36,777 nt of DNA from JAQUOA01 sp037443785 (lineage in GTDB: Bacteria > Bacteroidota > Ignavibacteria > UBA10030 > UBA8401): assembly GCA_037443785.1 (NCBI GenBank), contig JBBINR010000033.1, positions 1-36,777 of the forward strand. Reading direction: 5' to 3'. Shown piece by piece: positions 32,539 to 36,777 of the stretch (position 1 is its first letter; each line of letters begins with the position of its first letter). The notes under the pieces are model-generated. The model was not told the origin of the DNA. It ran no database searches and was given only the letters and a program-made list of their open reading frames with translations. The position numbers were made by a program, and so were the translations under genes.

Positions 32539-32569
32539 AAAAAGGCGGGTGCTGGGCACTCGCCTTTTT
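32539..32569 (-). terminator. Terminator after nagA
   Basis: A 14-base stem (32539-32552 with 32556-32569, one G-U pair) and a 3-base loop. It ends in TTTTT on both strands. It lies 20 bases beyond the nagA stop codon and separates that operon from lrp-glnN. Confidence 0.9.
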
Positions 32570-32588
32570 ATCAGATTAAAGTCAATGA

Positions 32589-33764
32589 CTATTTCAATAG
32601 GTTGTTTTTTTGGAATTTTATTTCGCCCTCATAGATGGTGGCATGGACATTAAACTCATTGTCCATGACAACAAGATCGGCATCTTTTCCAACCGCTAAA
32701 ATTCCTTTTTCATGTTCTCGATTTAATACTTTTGCTCCGTTGAGTGATGCCATGCGCACTGCATCGGTAAGCGGGACATTAACCAGCTGAACCATGTTTC
32801 GGACTGCTTGCTCCATCGTTAATGTACTGCCAGCCAATGTGCCGTTTTCCAGAAATGCTTTTTTATTTTTTACAATAATTTTTTGATCCATGAAATGATA
32901 ATCGCCGTCCGGCATTCCGCTGGCGCGAATAGCATCAGTTACCAAAATTATTCCACCGCTTCCTTTAATGTTGTGCAACAGCTTCATGACAATCGGATCG
33001 ACATGAATCGCATCGGCTATCAATTCCACTTTTAATTCATTTCTCAGCAAAGCAGCAACCATAATCCCCGCTTCGCGATGATGAAAGGGACGCATCGCGT
33101 TAAACATGTGAGTCACATGCGCGGCCCCATTATCAATTGCTTTTTCTATGTCATTATACAATGCTAGCGTATGCCCAATGGAAGGAACGACACCCTGGCT
33201 TGCTGCTGCTCTAATCACATCAATATTTCCCGGAAGCTCAGGTGCGATGGTCATTAACTTAATATACCCTCTGGCTGATTCATTGAGTTCATTCCACATA
33301 TCAACATTGGGTTCCCATAGATATTCAATTTTATGCGCACCCTTAATAAGCGGATTAATGAATGGCCCTTCCATGTGAATGCCCCATACATTTGAGGAAG
33401 GATGGTGGTCGATATAGTCTGCAAGTCGTTTCATGTCACTTTTCAGTAATGGCATTTTTTTACTGAACAATGATGCAAGCATGCCAGTCGTTCCGTGTTC
33501 AAAAAAGAAATCAGAAATTTTTGTTACAGAGACCTCATCTTCATCCGCAAATCCAGCTCCGTTGCCCCCGTGAACAAGTAAATCGATAAATCCCGGCGTG
33601 ACGGTAAAGCCATCGAGATCAAAGATTCGAGTATCGGCACTTAAACTTACGTCGGATATCTTTCCCATATTGACAATGTGTTTTCCCTCGACCACAATAA
33701 TTCCGGGTTCCACAATGCGAAAAGGAGTTACGATTTTAATATTTTTTAAAGCGAATTTTTTCAT
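32589..33764 (-). CDS. nagA: N-acetylglucosamine-6-phosphate deacetylase
   Basis: 391 residues, normal length. Removes acetate from GlcNAc-6-P in amino-sugar or cell-wall recycling. Amidohydrolase blocks: VTPGFIDLLVHGGNGAGF, GIHMEGPFINPLIKGAH (metal Glu), PSIGHTLA, AAHVTHMFNAMRPFHHREAG and VTDAIRASGMPDGDY (catalytic Asp), then NGTLAGSTLTMEQAV. The usual GAHP is GAHK here, a small deviation outside the metal ligands. It is the last gene of a run with rpe (six bases upstream), and a strong terminator follows. No nagB is seen in the window. Confidence 0.95.
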   Translation of the reverse strand: MKKFALKNIKIVTPFRIVEPGIIVVEGKHIVNMGKISDVSLSADTRIFDLDGFTVTPGFIDLLVHGGNGAGFADEDEVSVTKISDFFFEHGTTGMLASLFSKKMPLLKSDMKRLADYIDHHPSSNVWGIHMEGPFINPLIKGAHKIEYLWEPNVDMWNELNESARGYIKLMTIAPELPGNIDVIRAAASQGVVPSIGHTLALYNDIEKAIDNGAAHVTHMFNAMRPFHHREAGIMVAALLRNELKVELIADAIHVDPIVMKLLHNIKGSGGIILVTDAIRASGMPDGDYHFMDQKIIVKNKKAFLENGTLAGSTLTMEQAVRNMVQLVNVPLTDAVRMASLNGAKVLNREHEKGILAVGKDADLVVMDNEFNVHATIYEGEIKFQKNNLLK

Positions 33765-33770
33765 GAAATA

Positions 33771-34430
33771 CTATATTTTATGTTGTAGTTGTTGAAAATT
33801 ATTTTCTATGTCATCATTCCCAAAAATTGCATTTCCCGCAACAAAATATGTTGCTCCCGCTTTTTTAGCCGAGGATATCGTTGTTGCATCGATACCGCCA
33901 TCCACCTCAATAATGAAGTCTGATTTTTTTTCCATTGCAAGTTCTTTCACTGCTCGAATTTTCGTTAAGCTCGACTCAATAAATTTTTGCCCGCCAAATC
34001 CTGGATTCACGGACATAATTAAAACCAAGTCAACAAATGGTAAGATTTCACTTATGGACGAGAGCGGGGTTGCCGGATTTATTGCGACACCTGCTTTCAT
34101 TCCAAGCTCTTTAATTCTTGAAAGAGTTCGATGTAAATGAACGCATGTTTCAACATGGACGGTTAAAATATCAGAACCCGCCGCTTTAAATACTTCCAAA
34201 TATTTATCCGGGTCCCGTATCATTAAATGTGTGTCTAAGGCAAGATGGGAAAATGAATTGATTTTTTTTACTATGTCCGGTCCAAAAGAAATATTTGGAA
34301 CAAAATTTCCATCCATAATATCAAGATGAAGCATTTGTGCGCCAGCTTTTGTTACGCGGTTAATATCATCTTCAAGATGAGCAAAATTTGCTGCTAAAAT
34401 TGAAGGAAGAATTGTTGGTGAATAGGACAT
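33771..34430 (-). CDS. rpe: Ribulose-phosphate 3-epimerase
   Basis: 219 residues of the usual TIM-barrel length. Interconverts ribulose-5-P and xylulose-5-P in the pentose phosphate pathway. Seen: LPSILAANFAHLEDDINRV, LHLDIMDGNFVPNISFGPDIV (metal His/Asp), DTHLMIRDPDKY, VHVETCVHLHRTL, INPATPLSSI, VLIMSVNPGFGGQKFI and EVDGGIDATTI with the second catalytic Asp. It starts at the base next to the stop of the PASTA gene and runs into nagA after six bases. Its product ribulose-5-P is also a riboflavin precursor, which gives some sense to its location near ribD/ribE. Confidence 0.97.
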   Translation of the reverse strand: MSYSPTILPSILAANFAHLEDDINRVTKAGAQMLHLDIMDGNFVPNISFGPDIVKKINSFSHLALDTHLMIRDPDKYLEVFKAAGSDILTVHVETCVHLHRTLSRIKELGMKAGVAINPATPLSSISEILPFVDLVLIMSVNPGFGGQKFIESSLTKIRAVKELAMEKKSDFIIEVDGGIDATTISSAKKAGATYFVAGNAIFGNDDIENNFQQLQHKI

Positions 34431-35213
34431 CTAATTTTCCTTTATTTGAACCGATTTTTCTGCCGTTTGTGAAATAAACAAATCAATTTCTTTATCAACC
34501 GTCACAATATCATTTTCTCTCGGCAATTGATCAATAACGGTATTGGGAAGCAACTCATTATTGACTTGATAAGTGATATTTCCAACCTTCAACCCCTTGT
34601 CGTGAATAATTTTTCTCGCCTCAGATAATGTCTTTCCAAGAAGTGAAGGGACATAAATACTATCGATTGATTCACCTGCACTTACGGTAAAACTAATATA
34701 TGTACCCTTTTTTACTTTCGATCCTGCAGCAATTTCCTGATTGACGATTGTCCCTTCGGGCAACTCGATTGAAGTTTCGTATTTTATTCTTCCCTGTTTC
34801 AGTCCAACACGATCCAAAGAAAATTTTGAATCGCGAATAGTTCTTCCTCGCAAAGCCGGGACAACGACATCCTGGTCGCCACCAGAGATTGTTAAATATA
34901 CTCTGCGGCCTATCTTTACAGTTTGTTCTGGAAAAGGGTTTTGTGTTACAACGCTTCCGACAGGAATTTTATTATCTGTTCGAACATCCCCTTTCCTTGG
35001 CTCCAACTTATTTGCCACAAGGACTTCAAAAGCTTTTTCTTCCGTCATCCCAACCACATTGGGAACTTTTAGAGTCCCTCCTTTATTCACATACCACGGC
35101 ATTACAATTGAATCAAGAATAAAAAGAAGGACAGAAAGAATGACAATACCCCAGATTATTATCTTCATGGGTTTAAATTTTAAAATCTTCGACCATCTAC
35201 CGTGAGATTTCAT
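34431..35213 (-). CDS. Membrane-anchored PASTA-repeat protein without kinase domain
   Basis: 260 residues. A short basic cytoplasmic stretch, one transmembrane helix (about 17-38: IIIWGIVILSVLLFILDSIV), then three PASTA repeats (about 46-111, 115-179 and 190-250): VPNVVGMTEEKAFEVLVANKL, VPALRGRTIRDSKFSLDRVGL and VPSLLGKTLSEARKIIHDKGL, each followed by a V..Q.P..g..V..g..i.l..s pattern. PASTA domains bind peptidoglycan fragments in Ser/Thr kinases and PBPs; here neither enzyme domain is present. It overlaps ribE by four bases and abuts rpe. Likely a periplasmic cell-wall-binding protein of unknown role. Similar kinase-less proteins are frequent in Bacteroidota. Confidence 0.9.
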   Translation of the reverse strand: MKSHGRWSKILKFKPMKIIIWGIVILSVLLFILDSIVMPWYVNKGGTLKVPNVVGMTEEKAFEVLVANKLEPRKGDVRTDNKIPVGSVVTQNPFPEQTVKIGRRVYLTISGGDQDVVVPALRGRTIRDSKFSLDRVGLKQGRIKYETSIELPEGTIVNQEIAAGSKVKKGTYISFTVSAGESIDSIYVPSLLGKTLSEARKIIHDKGLKVGNITYQVNNELLPNTVIDQLPRENDIVTVDKEIDLFISQTAEKSVQIKEN

Positions 35214-35806
35214 AAGCTGCTTTGTTTAATTAAACTTTCCAAATATTTCCCGATCACATCAAATTCAATATTGACGGCACTCCCTACGTGATAATCTTGA
35301 AAAACTGTATGATCATACGTATAAGGAATAATTGCTATTGTCATTTGCGATTGTCCAATTCTTGCGACGGTGAGGCTAACTCCATCAACGGTTACAGAGC
35401 CTACCGGAATAATGTATTTCCTAAATTTCGACGGATAAGCAATTGTATAGAGCCAACTTTTATCTAGTACCTGTATTCGTTTAACGGTTCCTGTACCATC
35501 CACATGACCTTGGACGATATGCCCACCTAATCTATCATTTAATCGAACAGAGCGCTCTAAATTGACGTGACTCCCCTTTTTTAATTTTCCAAGGTTAGTT
35601 TTGGTTAGGGTCTCGTGAACTGCCTGAATCGAAAATGTTTTTGAAGTGTGCCGAACAACCGTTAGGCAAACACCATTCACGCAGATACTGTTATCAATGC
35701 GAAGGCCTTTAAGTACAATCGTACATGAAATTGTAAATTCAAGTCCATCTCCAAACTTTACAATTTTTTGAATCGTCCCTTTTTCTTCTACTATTCCCGT
35801 AAACAT
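35210..35806 (-). CDS. ribE: Riboflavin synthase alpha subunit
   Basis: 198 residues. Converts two 6,7-dimethyl-8-ribityllumazine molecules to riboflavin. The N-terminal MFTGIVEEKGTIQKI is diagnostic, and the two lumazine-binding repeats are seen: SICVNGVCLTVV...HVNLERSVRLNDRLGGHIVQGHVDGTGTV and VTVDGVSLTVARI...VGSAVNIEFDVIGKYLE. It is a cytoplasmic trimer in known cases. It lies 67 bases after ribD and overlaps the PASTA gene by four bases. ribAB and ribH are not in the window. Confidence 0.97.
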   Translation of the reverse strand: MFTGIVEEKGTIQKIVKFGDGLEFTISCTIVLKGLRIDNSICVNGVCLTVVRHTSKTFSIQAVHETLTKTNLGKLKKGSHVNLERSVRLNDRLGGHIVQGHVDGTGTVKRIQVLDKSWLYTIAYPSKFRKYIIPVGSVTVDGVSLTVARIGQSQMTIAIIPYTYDHTVFQDYHVGSAVNIEFDVIGKYLESLIKQSSL

Positions 35807-35873
35807 TTAAATTACCTTAATTTTCTCATTCATTCACATGAACTACCCTTGTTCTTCAGATTTTGACAAGATG

Positions 35874-36777
35874 TTAATGCACATAAAGAATTTTCAACTC
35901 GTCTGAATCAAAGTATCTTTTCTCCCTGACATCCGTTCGAAGGTCGATCGCAATATCACCAAACGTGGAGATACCGTATGTAAAATTTTTGGGAGAAGTA
36001 AATAAATAAATTTTTTTTACACAATGATCATAAAAAAAAGATTGATACACTTGCTGTCCACCTTCAACAAGTACCGATGTAATTTTATGCTTCCCTAAAT
36101 CTTTTAAAATTGATCGAATTTTGATTTTACCATTTTTTGAAGGCATTGAAACAACAACTATTCCCTTAGACTCTAACGCCTTTATTTTTGTTTTTTTTGT
36201 TGTATTCAGTTCATCGGCAGTATATACAATTGTTGGCGCTTCGGTATTAAAAACTTTTGATGAAAGCGGGGCTTTTAACTTTCCATCCATTATAATCCGA
36301 ACAGGATTACGCCCTTTTATCGAACGGAGAGTTAATAGCGGATTATCGTGAATTACCGTATTCGCACCGACAAGAACGGCGTCATATTGACTGCGCAGCA
36401 AGTGAACAAACTTTCTGGACTTGCTGTTGGTAATCCACCGTGATGATCCATCCGGGCGTGCAATAAAGCCATCATTTGTTTGTGCGGCCTTCAAAGCAAC
36501 AAAAGGTAATCCTGACGTAATGTATGAGAAAAATTTTTCGTTCAATAGCAGTGCTTCATCCTTGAGCACCGCTAACTCACATTCAACTCCATGCTGCCGT
36601 AATTTTTGAATACTTTTTCCCTGTACTAAAGGATTCGGGTCTTTGGTTGCAATGACGACACGTTTAAATTTATGCTCTAAAATTGTATCAACACACGGTG
36701 GCGTATTGCCATAATGATAACACGGCTCCAGATTTACATACAGAATTGCACCTTCCAACGTGGCTGTTTTTTTAATG
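35874..36777 (-). CDS. ribD: Bifunctional riboflavin deaminase/reductase RibD, 5' end cut by window
   Basis: About 300 C-terminal codons are visible; the reading frame stays open to the last base (IKKTATLEGAILYVNLEP...), so the start lies outside. The N-terminal deaminase part retains the zinc cysteines and histidine in EPCYHYGNTPPC, while the HAE motif is missing off-window. The reductase part has PFVALKAAQTNDGFIA, SRWITNSKSRKFVHLLRSQYDAVLVGANTVIHDNPLLTLR-type blocks and SVLVEGGQQVYQSFF. It carries out the deamination and NADPH reduction steps of riboflavin synthesis. ribE follows after 67 bases. Family members have about 360 residues, so roughly 60 are missing. Confidence 0.96.
   Translation of the reverse strand, partial: IKKTATLEGAILYVNLEPCYHYGNTPPCVDTILEHKFKRVVIATKDPNPLVQGKSIQKLRQHGVECELAVLKDEALLLNEKFFSYITSGLPFVALKAAQTNDGFIARPDGSSRWITNSKSRKFVHLLRSQYDAVLVGANTVIHDNPLLTLRSIKGRNPVRIIMDGKLKAPLSSKVFNTEAPTIVYTADELNTTKKTKIKALESKGIVVVSMPSKNGKIKIRSILKDLGKHKITSVLVEGGQQVYQSFFYDHCVKKIYLFTSPKNFTYGISTFGDIAIDLRTDVREKRYFDSDELKILYVH

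Noticed and set aside
1..36777. CRISPR arrays, insertion sequences, prophage or toxin-antitoxin modules
   Set aside because: Looked for regularly spaced repeats, transposase or integrase motifs and small paired genes; none were seen.

Overview
The window is AT-rich, gene-dense bacterial DNA. It looks like chromosome from the Bacteroidota/Chlorobiota/Ignavibacteriota side of the tree, though this is a judgement from gene content and not a computed placement. Pointers are a type III glutamine synthetase (GlnN) behind an Lrp-type regulator, paired tyrosine phenol-lyase and tryptophanase genes, a kinase-less PASTA protein, a heme A synthase / heme O synthase / DUF420 cytochrome-oxidase maturation set, and Roadblock/GTPase signalling genes. 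No transposase, integrase, phage gene or CRISPR array was seen.

Layout. 1-521 (-): start of a glycolate-oxidase-type FAD enzyme, cut by the window edge. 657-2039 (+): tyrosine phenol-lyase, with a promoter/dyad upstream. 2090-3531 (-): a secreted probable outer-membrane beta-barrel and an HD-domain hydrolase. 3604-13526 (-): twelve co-directional genes forming an unusual signalling locus. 13742-16551 (-): endonuclease III, an unknown protein, a thioredoxin-fold [2Fe-2S] ferredoxin, a metallophosphoesterase and tRNA-Lys(CTT). 16656-16988 (-): secG. 17166-20918 (+): a Tat-exported phosphoesterase, then thymidine kinase, nucleoside transporter and purine nucleoside phosphorylase. 20922-23259 (-): DUF420, ctaB and ctaA. 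23380-26103 (+): a secreted beta-propeller/M28 peptidase/PDZ protein. 26185-29682 (-): hemerythrin-like protein, small alpha/beta-barrel protein, zinc-ribbon Yip1-like membrane protein, tryptophanase and adenine phosphoribosyltransferase. 29821-32449 (-): lrp-glnN. 32589-36777 (-): ribD (cut), ribE, PASTA protein, rpe and nagA.

The signalling locus is the most interesting part. In transcription order it encodes a membrane-anchored three-PAS hybrid histidine kinase, a TPR/coiled-coil protein, a Roadblock/LC7 protein, a stand-alone CZB-like zinc-binding protein, two tandem stand-alone Aer-type PAS proteins, a PhnD-like ligand-binding protein without a signal peptide, a small Roadblock-like protein, a response regulator with a novel C-terminal domain, a second Roadblock protein, a protein of unknown function and a COG2229-type small GTPase. 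The last three genes are translationally coupled. The kinase + Roadblock + GTPase core recalls actinobacterial conservons, but the soluble sensor proteins are additional, and no CheA, CheW, CheR, CheB or MCP gene is present. I infer a cytoplasmic multi-input sensory hub (redox, zinc/oxidant, small ligand) that feeds a small GTPase.

Metabolically, the two beta-eliminating lyases would release phenol or indole plus pyruvate and ammonia from aromatic amino acids, GlnN would assimilate ammonia, and Tdk/NupC/PNP/Apt form a nucleoside and base salvage set. CtaA/CtaB/DUF420 imply a heme-A terminal oxidase and therefore aerobic or microaerobic respiration.
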